A DNA stretch of 45,603 nucleotides from a bacterium (GTDB taxonomy: Bacteria > Pseudomonadota > Alphaproteobacteria > Sphingomonadales > Sphingomonadaceae): contig JAVBXL010000077.1 of the NCBI GenBank assembly GCA_030824575.1, positions 1-45,603 of the forward strand. The letters are read 5' to 3'. Below are positions 1-8,307 of the stretch, one piece after another. Every line of letters begins with the position of its first letter. The stretch's first letter is position 1. A model generated the notes under the pieces. That model worked only from the letters and a program-made list of their open reading frames with translations, had not been told where the DNA came from and made no database searches. The translations under genes and the position numbers were made by a program.

Positions 1-81
1 GCCGGTGGCGGTCTGCGGGGCCATATGGGCTTCCTTGACGGGGGTGGGCGCGGTGGGGCGGCCTTCCTTGAGCATGGTCAT
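1..81 (-). CDS. gcvPB: Glycine dehydrogenase (decarboxylating) subunit 2, N-terminus only
   Basis: Only the first 27 codons are in the window; the gene runs off the left edge. Read on the minus strand it begins [10 protein letters not shown]. Its ATG overlaps the gcvPA stop as ATGA (78-81), so translation is probably coupled; a second in-frame ATG lies two codons later at position 75. The assignment rests on position directly after gcvPA in a gcvT-gcvH-gcvPA-gcvPB order and on the short N-terminus. In the two-subunit P-protein this subunit carries the PLP-binding lysine, which lies outside the window. Confidence 0.8.
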   Translation of the reverse strand, partial: MTMLKEGRPTAPTPVKEAHMAPQTATG

Positions 82-1436
82 GCCAGTTCCTCCTCAAGCG
101 CGGTGGCCAGGGCTTCGATGTTCTGCGCCGTGACAGTTTCCGTGACCGCAACGACCAGGCCGTGGCCGATGTCCGGTGCCTGCGGGAAGAGGCGGCCGAG
201 CGAGACGCCGGCCAGCACGCCACGGTCGGCCAGGGTGCGGACGACGTCACGCGCATCCTTCGTCAGGATCAGCGTAAATTCGTTGAAGAAGCTGTCGTTG
301 AGCAGCGTCACGCCCGGCACCTTGGCCAGACGATCGGCCGCCTGTACGGCGAGGCCGTGGTTCAAAGTCGCCAGTTCGCGCAGGCCGCGTTCACCTAGCA
401 AGGTCATATGGATGCTGAAGGCCAGCGCACAAAGCCCTGAATTGGTGCAGATGTTCGACGTCGCCTTCTCCCGCCGGATATGCTGTTCGCGGGTCGAGAG
501 GGTCAGCACGAAACCGCGCTTGCCCGCCGCGTCCACCGTCTCACCGCACAGGCGACCCGGCATCTGGCGGACATATTTCTGCTTGCACGCGAAGAGGCCG
601 AGATACGGCCCGCCGAACTGGAGTCCGACGCCGATCGACTGCCCTTCGCCCACGACAATGTCCGCCCCCATGGCGCCCGGCGACTGGATCGCCCCCAGTG
701 CGACCGGCTCGGTCACCACCGCGACCAGCAGCGCGCCGGCTGCATGGGCCGCATCGGCGAGCGGGGTCAGGTCGGCGATACGGCCCAGAATGTCGGGATA
801 TTGGACGACGACGCAGCTTGTGTCCTTGTCGATGCCCGCAATCAGCGCATCGATATCGGTTGCGGCATCCAGCGTCGGGGCTTCATGCACCAGCGCGTCG
901 CCGGTGAATTTCGCCATGGTCCTGGCGACCGAAACATAATGGGGGTGCAGGCCAGACGAGAGCAGTGCCTTGCCGCGCTTGGTGATGCGCCGCGCCATGC
1001 CGATCGCTTCCCAGCAGGCGGTGGAGCCGTCATACATGGAGGCGTTGGCGACGTCGCAGCCCAGCAGGCGCGCAACCTGGGTCTGGAATTCGAACAGTAC
1101 CTGGAGCGTGCCCTGCGCGATTTCGGGCTGGTAGGGCGTGTAGGCGGTCAGAAACTCGCCGCGCTGGATCAGATGATCGACGCTGGCGGGGACATGATGT
1201 TTGTACGCGCCCGCGCCCAGGAAGAAGGGCGCCTCCCCCGCCGACAGATTCTGCCGCGCCAGCGCCGCCATATGGCGTTCGACCGCCAGTTCGCTGGCAT
1301 GGTCGGGCAGGCCGGCGATGGTGCCGGTGAGGCGGGCTTGTGCGGGCACATCCACGAACAGATCGTCGATGGACGCCGCCCCGATGACGCGGAGCATGTC
1401 CGCGCGGTCTGTGTCGGTAAGGGGTAGGTAGCGCAT
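78..1436 (-). CDS. gcvPA: Glycine dehydrogenase (decarboxylating) subunit 1
   Basis: 452 residues, the usual size of the N-terminal half P-protein of the glycine cleavage system. It pairs with GcvPB to decarboxylate glycine and pass the aminomethyl group to the lipoyl arm of GcvH. It starts [11 protein letters not shown] and contains the family stretches [16 protein letters not shown] and [16 protein letters not shown] near residues 70-110 and [14 protein letters not shown] near 325. A GGGAG ribosome site lies about nine bases before the ATG. It is third in the gcv operon, separated from gcvH by about 130 bases of palindromic repeat and joined to gcvPB by an ATGA overlap. The organism therefore uses the split rather than the fused P-protein. 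Confidence 0.96.
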   Translation of the reverse strand: MRYLPLTDTDRADMLRVIGAASIDDLFVDVPAQARLTGTIAGLPDHASELAVERHMAALARQNLSAGEAPFFLGAGAYKHHVPASVDHLIQRGEFLTAYTPYQPEIAQGTLQVLFEFQTQVARLLGCDVANASMYDGSTACWEAIGMARRITKRGKALLSSGLHPHYVSVARTMAKFTGDALVHEAPTLDAATDIDALIAGIDKDTSCVVVQYPDILGRIADLTPLADAAHAAGALLVAVVTEPVALGAIQSPGAMGADIVVGEGQSIGVGLQFGGPYLGLFACKQKYVRQMPGRLCGETVDAAGKRGFVLTLSTREQHIRREKATSNICTNSGLCALAFSIHMTLLGERGLRELATLNHGLAVQAADRLAKVPGVTLLNDSFFNEFTLILTKDARDVVRTLADRGVLAGVSLGRLFPQAPDIGHGLVVAVTETVTAQNIEALATALEEELA

Positions 1437-1467
1437 GTTCCAAAACTCCCACCTCGCCCCTTAATCT

Positions 1468-1558
1468 CCCCTCCCGCATGCGGGAGGGGCCGGGGGAGGG
1501 CCTGTTACGGAGATGGCGCCACACGCCCTCCCCTAACCCCTCCCGCACGCGGGAGGGG
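1468..1558. repeat. Paired GC-rich palindromes between gcvH and gcvPA
   Basis: A perfect 22-base palindrome (1468-1489, half-site CCCCTCCCGCA) is followed about 50 bases later by a near-identical copy (1537-1558) with one central mismatch. The intervening sequence has a second inverted pair, GGGGGAGGGC (1492-1501) against GCCCTCCCC (1525-1533). The whole block can fold into a large hairpin in the gcv mRNA. It resembles a REP/BOX-like intergenic repeat. An effect on relative gcvH and gcvPA expression is possible but not shown. Confidence 0.75.
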
Positions 1559-1568
1559 AACTATTAGA

Positions 1569-1940
1569 TCAGAGCGCCGCCACGAACTTCTTATAGGCGG
1601 CTTCGTTCATCAGGCCTTCCAGCTCGCTGGCATCGGTGATGCGCAGCTTGAAGAACCAGCCATCCTCTTCGGCATCGCTGTTCACCAGACCGGGTTCGTC
1701 TTCCAGCGCGGCGTTGGATTCGACCACTTCGCCCGAGATCGGCGCATAGACGTCCGACGCGGCCTTGACCGATTCCACGACGGCGGCGTCGTCGCCCTTG
1801 TCGAAGGTCGCGCCTTCGACAGGCAGTTCGACGAACACGATGTCGCCCAACTGTTCCTGTGCATAGTCGGTGATGCCTACCGTGGCGATCTCGTCCTCGA
1901 CATCAATCCACTCATGTTCTTCGGTGAAATAACGGCTCAT
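1569..1940 (-). CDS. gcvH: Glycine cleavage system H protein
   Basis: 123 residues, the normal length of the lipoyl carrier protein. It starts [11 protein letters not shown], a typical H-protein N-terminus. The lipoylated lysine is K59 in the motif [14 protein letters not shown]. GcvH shuttles the aminomethyl intermediate from the P-protein to GcvT and is reoxidised by lipoamide dehydrogenase. It is second in the operon, 27 bases after the gcvT stop, consistent with one transcript controlled by the upstream glycine riboswitch. Confidence 0.97.
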   Translation of the reverse strand: MSRYFTEEHEWIDVEDEIATVGITDYAQEQLGDIVFVELPVEGATFDKGDDAAVVESVKAASDVYAPISGEVVESNAALEDEPGLVNSDAEEDGWFFKLRITDASELEGLMNEAAYKKFVAAL

Positions 1941-1967
1941 GGATATACTCCCGTCGGTAAAATTGGA

Positions 1968-3119
1968 TCAGGCCTTGCGGCGGTAACGATGCGGAACGAA
2001 CGGCATCGGCGCAACCTCAGCGGCGATGCGCTTGCCGCGCACCTCGATTTCAAGCGCAGTGCCGACCGCGCTGTACGGCAGGCTGACCCAGCCCATGGCG
2101 ATCGGTGCGCCGACGCTGGGGGCGAAGCCGCCGGACGTCACTTCGCCCACTTGCGCGGCGCCGACATGGATGGTCGCGCCTTCGCGGGCGGGCAGCCGCC
2201 CTTCGATCTTGAGGCCGACGCGCTTGGCGCCGGGGCCGTCCGCCAGTTCCTTCATCACGCGGGCATGGCCGATGAAGCCCCCCTCCTCGCGGCGGCGCTT
2301 CTGAATGGCGAAGCCCAGGTCCGCGCCGATCGTGCTGACGGCGGGCGAAAGGTCATGGCCGTAAAGCGGCAACCCCGCCTCCAGCCGCAGCGAATCGCGT
2401 GCGCCCAGGCCGATCGGCTTGACGTGCGGCAATGCGCACAGCGCATCAGCCAGCAGGGTGACATCGTCGGCGGGGATGCTGATTTCGAAACCGTCTTCGC
2501 CGGTATAGCCCGAACGGCTGATCCACAGCGGAACGCCGCGCCAAGTGAAGGGGCCGGACTGCATGAACAACAGGTCGGCGGTTTCGGGGATGAGCGTGGC
2601 CAGAGCCTCACCCGCTTCCGGGCCTTGGAGCGCCAGCAGCGCCTGGTCGGCCATATGATTCATCACGACCGCATCAGGCAGATGTTCGATCATCCAGCCG
2701 ATATCGTCATATTTGGTCGCGCCGTTGACGACCATGTAAATGGCCGCGCCGTCGAAGGCGTCGTCACCTAGACGCGACACCATCAGATCGTCGAGGATGC
2801 CGCCTTCCTGATCGAGCAGCATCGAGTAGCGCTGGCGGAAGGGCTTTAGCCCCTTGATATCGCTGGGAAGCAGATGTTCCAGCGCGTCATCAACGCCGTC
2901 GCCTGAAAAGCTGAGCTGGCCCATATGGCTGACGTCGAACAGGCCGGCATGTTCGCGGGTCCAGGCGTGCTCCGCCATGATGCCTTCATATTGGATCGGC
3001 ATATGATAGCCGGCGAAGCCGACCATGCGCGCGCCACGGGCACGGTGCCAGGCGTCGAGCGGCAGGGCTTCGAGCGGCAGTTCCTCTGCGAGGGTGGCGA
3101 TATCGTCATTGCCGGACAT
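1968..3119 (-). CDS. gcvT: Glycine cleavage system aminomethyltransferase (T protein)
   Basis: 383 residues, full length for GcvT. It releases ammonia from the aminomethyl-lipoyl group and transfers the one-carbon unit to tetrahydrofolate. Recognisable stretches are HRARGARMVGFAGYHMPIQY near residue 25, FDVSHMGQ near 61 and SRSGYTGEDGFEI near 200. An AAAGGA ribosome site precedes the ATG. It is the first gene after the tandem glycine riboswitch, so it should be the directly regulated gene of the gcvT-H-PA-PB operon. Confidence 0.97.
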   Translation of the reverse strand: MSGNDDIATLAEELPLEALPLDAWHRARGARMVGFAGYHMPIQYEGIMAEHAWTREHAGLFDVSHMGQLSFSGDGVDDALEHLLPSDIKGLKPFRQRYSMLLDQEGGILDDLMVSRLGDDAFDGAAIYMVVNGATKYDDIGWMIEHLPDAVVMNHMADQALLALQGPEAGEALATLIPETADLLFMQSGPFTWRGVPLWISRSGYTGEDGFEISIPADDVTLLADALCALPHVKPIGLGARDSLRLEAGLPLYGHDLSPAVSTIGADLGFAIQKRRREEGGFIGHARVMKELADGPGAKRVGLKIEGRLPAREGATIHVGAAQVGEVTSGGFAPSVGAPIAMGWVSLPYSAVGTALEIEVRGKRIAAEVAPMPFVPHRYRRKA

Positions 3120-3190
3120 GAAGCGTCCTTTCCGTGAGGGGTTGATGGCGACCGATGCACAAGGCCCGGAGTCGGACCTGTCCTATCTGC

Positions 3191-3386
3191 CACCCCCTCT
3201 GTCACGGAACCTGAGAGCTTTGACCAGCGACCTTGCGGTCCCATGGCTTACCCCTTCGGTGGGACAGGGCTTGCCTGTCCGCTTTCCAGAGTGCCTTGCG
3301 CGATGCGGTCCTTTGACCTGAGAGATTCCGGGGCGGTTGCTCCTTCGGTGATGGGGTGGCCTTCAAGGCTTCCCATGCTCTCCCGC
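3191..3386 (-). promoter_or_regulatory. Tandem glycine riboswitch upstream of gcvT
   Basis: On the minus strand two aptamers lie in series. Each carries CACCGAAGG (complement at 3342-3350 and 3253-3261) followed by CTCTCAGG (complement at 3317-3324 and 3210-3217), the conserved core of the gcvT RNA family. The arrangement ends about 70 bases before the gcvT start, leaving room for an expression platform. Tandem aptamers of this class usually turn on glycine breakdown when glycine is high. A TTGACG hexamer overlapping the dgt stop (3447-3452) could be a -35 element, but no good -10 box was seen. Confidence 0.93.
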
Positions 3387-3448
3387 ATCATGCCCGACGG
3401 ACGAATCCGCCGGAGACGCTCTTGCATTGCGGCAAACGCACCGGCGCG

Positions 3449-4609
3449 TCAATCGGCCAGCGCCATCGCGCCATAGATTTCCGCATGGCGCTTTTCGGCA
3501 TAGCGGTCGGTCATGCCGGCGATGAAGTCAGCGATGTGGCGGCTGCGGGTGGGTTCTTCGCGCACGCAATCATCGCGCCATTCCGGCGGCATCAACGCGG
3601 GATCGGCCTGATAGGCGCGGAACAGGTCGGTGACGATGACCCGCGCCCGATCGGCGGCGGCGAGCTGTTCGGGGTGATGATAAAGGGTGGCGTACATGAA
3701 GCGCTTAAGGTCGCGTTCCTGTGCGGCGAGTTCGGGCGAGAAGGCGACCAATGTGCGCCCCAGCGCGCGGACGTCATCGACCGTTTCGACGCCCGATGCA
3801 GCGATATTGGCGCGGGTCGATTCGATCAGGTCGGTGGCCATCACGCCGATCTGTTCGCGCACCAGTTCGCGCAGCAGGCGCTCCTCCGCCACGTCGGGAT
3901 AGCGGGCGCGCACCCGGTTCCAGCAGGTCGCGACGAAGGGCACCTCCATAAGCTGTTCCAGGGTCAGCAGCCCGGCGCGCAGGCCATCGTCGATGTCGTG
4001 ATTGTCATAGGCGATGTCGTCGGCAATCGCGGCCAGTTGCGCCTCCAGCGAGGCATGGCTGGTGAGGTCGAGCGGGAAAAGCGCGTCGAGTTCGCGCATC
4101 GCCCAGCCGGGCTTGCCGATCGGGCCATTATGCTTGGCCAGTCCCTCCAGCATTTCCCAGCTGAGGTTGAGGCCCGCAAAGCGCGGATAGGGGCTTTCCA
4201 GCAGCATCAGCGTGCGCAGCGTATGGGCGTTGTGATCGAAGCCGCCATGATCTTCGAGCGCGAGTTCGAGCGCATCTTCGCCTGCATGGCCAAAAGGGGG
4301 ATGGCCGATATCGTGGGCGAGGCAGAGCGCTTCGGTCAGATCTTCATTGAGGCCCAGCGTGCGCGCGGTGGTGCGGCCGATCTGCGCGACTTCCAGACTA
4401 TGGGTCAGCCGGACGCGGAAATGATCGCCATCGGGGGATACGAACACCTGCGTCTTGTGGCGCAGCCGGCGGAAGGCGATCGAATGGATGATGCGATCCC
4501 GGTCGCGCTGGAAGACGTCGCGCGGCCCGCGCATCTCGCCGCCCGCTTCGGGATGGAGGCGGCCACGGCTGGCGGAAGGATGGCAGGCATAGGAGGCGAG
4601 GATCGTCAT
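3449..4609 (-). CDS. dgt: Deoxyguanosinetriphosphate triphosphohydrolase-like protein
   Basis: 386 residues. HD-domain nucleotide phosphohydrolase of the dGTPase-like family, which releases tripolyphosphate from dNTPs; substrate preference cannot be read here. The sequence has the entry motif RDRIIHSIAFRRLRHKTQVF near residue 37, RLTHSLEV carrying the first metal histidine, and the HD signature CLAHDIGHPPFGHAGED near residue 96. It ends MALAD just before the gcv riboswitch region and reads in the same direction. About 50 bases before its start sits a repeat shared with the region upstream of the gene at 41176-41958. Confidence 0.93.
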   Translation of the reverse strand: MTILASYACHPSASRGRLHPEAGGEMRGPRDVFQRDRDRIIHSIAFRRLRHKTQVFVSPDGDHFRVRLTHSLEVAQIGRTTARTLGLNEDLTEALCLAHDIGHPPFGHAGEDALELALEDHGGFDHNAHTLRTLMLLESPYPRFAGLNLSWEMLEGLAKHNGPIGKPGWAMRELDALFPLDLTSHASLEAQLAAIADDIAYDNHDIDDGLRAGLLTLEQLMEVPFVATCWNRVRARYPDVAEERLLRELVREQIGVMATDLIESTRANIAASGVETVDDVRALGRTLVAFSPELAAQERDLKRFMYATLYHHPEQLAAADRARVIVTDLFRAYQADPALMPPEWRDDCVREEPTRSRHIADFIAGMTDRYAEKRHAEIYGAMALAD

Positions 4610-4610
4610 G

Positions 4611-4660
4611 CGCCGCCTCTTAGAGCATTTGGAAGGCGGCTGAAACCGCGGACGACGACC
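4611..4660. repeat. TAGAGCATT-type repeat, copy 1
   Basis: This 50-base stretch directly upstream of dgt shares TAGAGCATT, GAAGGCGGCTG and GACGAC in the same order and spacing with 41961-42010. Both copies stand immediately before the start codon of a minus-strand gene and have the same orientation relative to it. This copy lacks the outer closing arm that gives copy 2 a nested hairpin. Confidence 0.6.
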
Positions 4661-4672
4661 ACCGGGTTGACG

Positions 4673-6631
4673 TCAGTCGGCCGCCAGCTTCTCCACTGTC
4701 TCCCCCGCTTCGCTTTTCCAGGCGAAGGCGTCGGCGCCGTCCTTTTTCAGGCTGGACTCCAGTTCCTTGGCGCGGGCGAAGCTGGCGAAGGGACCTACGA
4801 GCAGGCGGTTGGTCCGCCCCCAACTCGCGCTCCATCCGTCCTGCCGGGACAGGATCGTATATTTCTTGCGCAGGCCCTTCATGGTGAAGCCCAGCGCAGA
4901 TTTGCCCTGCCCCACGCCGATCTGGAGCCAGTTGCGCGAAGGATTGTCGGCCAGGCGTTTCTTTTCCTCGGCCTCCTTCTTCGCCTTGGCGTCGGCTTCC
5001 ACCTTGGCCTTGGCGAGGGCATCCTTCTTCACCTTGTCGGCGGCGGCCTTGGCCGCGGTCTGGCGCTCGGTGCGGCGGGTGGCCTGGATCGCAGCGATTT
5101 CGCTCAGGTCGACGGCGGCAACGCTCGACTGGCGCTCGGCTTCGGGCACATCGATCGCGCGGATGATGTCCGCCAGCGTGCGTGTGGCCTCCGGGTCGGG
5201 CTGAGGCGTGGAGGGCGACGGGACGGCAGGGAGCGCTTCCACCGTCGCGGGGGGCGGCGTGGCATCAGCCGCGGCGGCAGGCGGCCCTGATAGGGCAGGT
5301 TCGGACGGGGCCGATGCCTGCGCCAGCGCGATCGCGTTGAGCTGCGACCCGGCATTGGACGGGGGCGTGGTGACGGGCGGCGCGCGATCGATCGAATCGA
5401 AGCCCGGTGCAGGCGGTCCCTGCACGGCGGCGTTGGGCGCGGCGGGCGATGCACTCGCTTGACGCAGAGGCGCCGGTTCGGGCGGCGTCTGCTGGGGCGG
5501 CGCGGCTGCGGTGGACGAGGGCAGAGGCTGCACCACCGGGGGCGGCGGCGGTGCGCTCGGCTGCTGCGCGGGTGGCGGGCTCGGCGTGGATTGGACCGGT
5601 GTGGACTGCATCGGCTGGGGCTGGGTCGTCGCAGACTGGACCGGTGCGGGCGGTGTCGTCTGGGCTTGGGCGAGTCGTGGCTGGGCGGGACGACGGGATG
5701 CCGCAAGCCCTTCGGCGCGGGCCAGGCGGGCGGCTTCGCGCTGCTGGCGGCGCTGTTCGGACCGGCTGAGCGGCTTGGTCTTGGCCGGGGCGGCGGAGGC
5801 GACGGCGACCGGCGCTGCGGCGATGGCGATGCCGGGCGCTGGCAGGGTTGGTATGATCGCGGCGATACTGGTGCCGATCTGCGCCGGGAAATGACCGAAA
5901 TGCACCGCCGCCGCCTTTTGCGCGGCGGTCAGATAGGGCATTTTCTGCATATAGGGCGTGATGGCGGCGGCCAGTTGAGCGGGCATGGTCTGCTCCGCCA
6001 CCTTCTTGGCATCGGCCTGCTTGTTGTTCATCGCCAGGATGAAGGCGCGATAGCGCCAGGCGGCGCGGTCGCTCTTGTAGAAAAGCGGCTCCATGACCTT
6101 GTCGGAGGCAGCGACCTGCCCTGCTATGCCTAGCGAAGCGGCGTAGCGGCGCACCGTTTCGTCGTCATGGGGGGTACGCGCAAGCGCGGCCTGATAGTCG
6201 CGCTGGGCACCGGCCTGATCGCCGGTCATGTCGCGCGCCAGACCGCGGTCGGACAGGATCGTGGCGTCGGGATAACCCAGCCGCCCCGCCTGGTCGAACA
6301 GGCGCAGCGCTTCGGCCGGGTTTTGCAGCTTGAGCATCACCCGCCCCAGCCCGGCCTTGATCCGGCCATTGCCGCTCTCGATCGCGTCGGCGCGGGCGAA
6401 GAAGCCGGTGGCTGCGCGCGGATCGTCCAGCGCCAGCGCCGCCTCCCCCGCGCCGATCAGCGCGACGACATCGCGCGGATTGGACGCAAGCCGCGCCAGA
6501 TTGCTGTTGAGGTCGGCGGCACCGAGCGGGCGGACCAGTTGCGATTGGTCCAGTTGGGCGTGCGCAGGGGCCGCGAGCAGCAGCGCGCCCGGCAGCCAAA
6601 GACCGAGAACCCATGGAGAAGTGCGTGTCAC
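4673..6631 (-). CDS. Secreted TPR and SPOR domain protein
   Basis: 652 residues. A signal peptide ends about residue 25 (LLLAAPAHA-Q). Residues about 30-210 look like tetratricopeptide repeats, with phrases such as AALIGAGEAALALDDPRAA and AEALRLFDQAGRLGYPDA. A long proline, glutamine and alanine-rich linker follows (about 290-500), then a lysine/alanine-rich, probably helical stretch (about 515-565), and a C-terminal SPOR domain (about 570-650). SPOR domains bind glycan strands lacking stem peptides at the septum. The gene lies just downstream of ftsZ, separated by a terminator, so a periplasmic role in septal wall remodelling is inferred. No gene name is assigned. Confidence 0.85.
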   Translation of the reverse strand: MTRTSPWVLGLWLPGALLLAAPAHAQLDQSQLVRPLGAADLNSNLARLASNPRDVVALIGAGEAALALDDPRAATGFFARADAIESGNGRIKAGLGRVMLKLQNPAEALRLFDQAGRLGYPDATILSDRGLARDMTGDQAGAQRDYQAALARTPHDDETVRRYAASLGIAGQVAASDKVMEPLFYKSDRAAWRYRAFILAMNNKQADAKKVAEQTMPAQLAAAITPYMQKMPYLTAAQKAAAVHFGHFPAQIGTSIAAIIPTLPAPGIAIAAAPVAVASAAPAKTKPLSRSEQRRQQREAARLARAEGLAASRRPAQPRLAQAQTTPPAPVQSATTQPQPMQSTPVQSTPSPPPAQQPSAPPPPPVVQPLPSSTAAAPPQQTPPEPAPLRQASASPAAPNAAVQGPPAPGFDSIDRAPPVTTPPSNAGSQLNAIALAQASAPSEPALSGPPAAAADATPPPATVEALPAVPSPSTPQPDPEATRTLADIIRAIDVPEAERQSSVAAVDLSEIAAIQATRRTERQTAAKAAADKVKKDALAKAKVEADAKAKKEAEEKKRLADNPSRNWLQIGVGQGKSALGFTMKGLRKKYTILSRQDGWSASWGRTNRLLVGPFASFARAKELESSLKKDGADAFAWKSEAGETVEKLAAD

Positions 6632-6679
6632 ATCCGCGCCTTAGCCGATCCCGATATGAATGGGAAATTAGCCCAACGG

Positions 6680-6723
6680 AAAAGCGCGCCGGGTCGCCCC
6701 AGACGACCGACAGCGCGCTTTTT
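6680..6723. terminator. Bidirectional intrinsic terminator after ftsZ
   Basis: A hairpin with arms AAAAGCGCGC (6680-6689) and GCGCGCTTTT (6713-6722), plus an inner GGTCG/CGACC pairing, lies between the ftsZ stop and the start of the TPR/SPOR gene. The minus-strand transcript leaves the stem with a four-base T run and the plus-strand reading has five Ts. It probably ends the dcw transcript. Confidence 0.75.
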
Positions 6724-6759
6724 ATATGACGCGCCGCGTGAGCCGCGCGCCCGTGCGCC

Positions 6760-8199
6760 TTATTGGTTGTTCTGGCGATTGAGGAAGCGGGGAATGTCGA
6801 CACCCGGCGCGCCCTCATCCGCAGCGCCAGGCACCTTGTCCGTGCCACGAGTCAGGCCCGCCATCCGCTCGAACAGCGTGCCGCCGGTGGCGACGCGCGG
6901 TGCAGGCGCGACGGGCGCGGCCGGCTCGGCGCTGTCTGCGCCCAGGATCAGCTCGTCTTCCGCAGGGTCTTCATCGGAAAAGACAGCGGCCGGCTTGGCA
7001 GGCGCGAAGGACGCGGGTGCAGCGACCGGCTGCGCCGGGGCAGGCGCAGCAGGTACGTCCAGTTCCAACGTGTCAGGCTGCGGCGCGGGTGCGGGCGTCG
7101 GCGCAGGCGCGGGCTGCTGCGCGACCGGCGCGGGCTTGGGCGCAGCGGTCGCCGTCGCGGATTGGGGTACGGACACGGCGGGGCGGTTGGCGAAGCTGAA
7201 CGGCTGGGTCAGCGGCGCGGCATGGTTGCCGATGTCATTGTCGATACCGGTAGCGACCACCGATACGCGGATCTTGCCATTGAGATTGTCGTTGAAGGCG
7301 CTGCCCCAGATGATGTTCGCATCCGGGTCCACCAGTTCGCGGATATGATTGGCGGCTTCGTCCACTTCCATCAGGCGCATGTCTTCGCCGCCGACGATCG
7401 ACACGATCACGCCCTTCGCGCCGCGCATCGACACGCCGTCGAGCAGAGGGTTGGCGATTGCCTTCTCAGCAGCCTGAAGCGCCCGGCCGTCGCCTTCGGC
7501 CTCGCCGGTGCCCATCATCGCCTTGCCCATTTCACCCATCACGGAGCGGACGTCGGCGAAATCAAGGTTGATGAGGCCCGGCATGACCATCAGGTCGGTG
7601 ATGCCGCGCACGCCCTGCTGCAGCACTTCGTCCGCCATCTGGAACGCTTCCTTGAAGGTGGTGTTCGGGTTGGCGATCAGGAACAGATTCTGGTTCGGGA
7701 TGACGATCAGCGTGTCGACATGCTTTTGCAGTTCGTCGATGCCCGCTTCCGCCGACTTCATGCGGCGATTGCCTTCGAAGGTGAAAGGCTTGGTCACGAC
7801 GCCGACGGTCAGGATGCCGCGTTCGCGCGCGGCCTTGGCGATGACAGGCGCTGCGCCGGTGCCGGTGCCGCCGCCCATGCCGGCGGCGATGAAGCACATA
7901 TGCGCGCCTTCCAGCGCGGCTTCGACCATGGCGATGGTTTCTTCAGCGGCCGCCTTGCCGATTTCGGGGCGCGAACCAGCGCCCAGGCCTTCGGTGATTT
8001 GCGGACCAAGCTGGATGCGGCGTTCGGCTGGCGAGGCGTTCAAAGCCTGCGCATCGGTGTTCGCCACGATGAAGTCCACGCCCTCGACATGGGCGGCGAT
8101 CATGTTCGCGATGGCATTGCCGCCCGCGCCGCCGACGCCGATCACCGCGATCCGCGGCTTCAGTTCGTCCACATGCGGTGGGCTGATTTCAATGCTCAT
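6760..8199 (-). CDS. ftsZ: Cell division protein FtsZ
   Basis: 479 residues. Tubulin-like GTPase that polymerises into the cytokinetic Z-ring. The nucleotide-binding signature GGGTGTG is at residues 109-115 and an early [10 protein letters not shown] loop is at 21-30. The GTPase core ends near residue 320. A proline/alanine-rich linker of about 130 residues follows, and the conserved C-terminal peptide [12 protein letters not shown], which docks FtsA and other partners, closes the protein. The long linker is typical of alphaproteobacteria. A GAGGGAG ribosome site precedes the ATG. It is the last gene of the dcw cluster, and a 108-base gap to ftsA may hold its own promoter. Confidence 0.98.
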   Translation of the reverse strand: MSIEISPPHVDELKPRIAVIGVGGAGGNAIANMIAAHVEGVDFIVANTDAQALNASPAERRIQLGPQITEGLGAGSRPEIGKAAAEETIAMVEAALEGAHMCFIAAGMGGGTGTGAAPVIAKAARERGILTVGVVTKPFTFEGNRRMKSAEAGIDELQKHVDTLIVIPNQNLFLIANPNTTFKEAFQMADEVLQQGVRGITDLMVMPGLINLDFADVRSVMGEMGKAMMGTGEAEGDGRALQAAEKAIANPLLDGVSMRGAKGVIVSIVGGEDMRLMEVDEAANHIRELVDPDANIIWGSAFNDNLNGKIRVSVVATGIDNDIGNHAAPLTQPFSFANRPAVSVPQSATATAAPKPAPVAQQPAPAPTPAPAPQPDTLELDVPAAPAPAQPVAAPASFAPAKPAAVFSDEDPAEDELILGADSAEPAAPVAPAPRVATGGTLFERMAGLTRGTDKVPGAADEGAPGVDIPRFLNRQNNQ

Positions 8200-8307
8200 A
8201 ATATAGTGCTCCCTCAGCTTCCTCGTCAGGAAGCAACGCCGTCATTAAATGTTAACACCAGAAAATTGGGGATTTCACCACCTATTTTCGTCTTGGTCCA
8301 ATTTCGT

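Noticed and set aside
3356..5290. 644-codon plus-strand open frame
   Set aside because: Antisense to dgt and to the TPR/SPOR gene; composition is the typical shadow of a GC-rich gene.
8200..8307. CtrA box upstream of ftsZ
   Set aside because: TTAA-N3-TTAA is present, but CtrA sites need TTAA-N7-TTAA, so the spacing is wrong.
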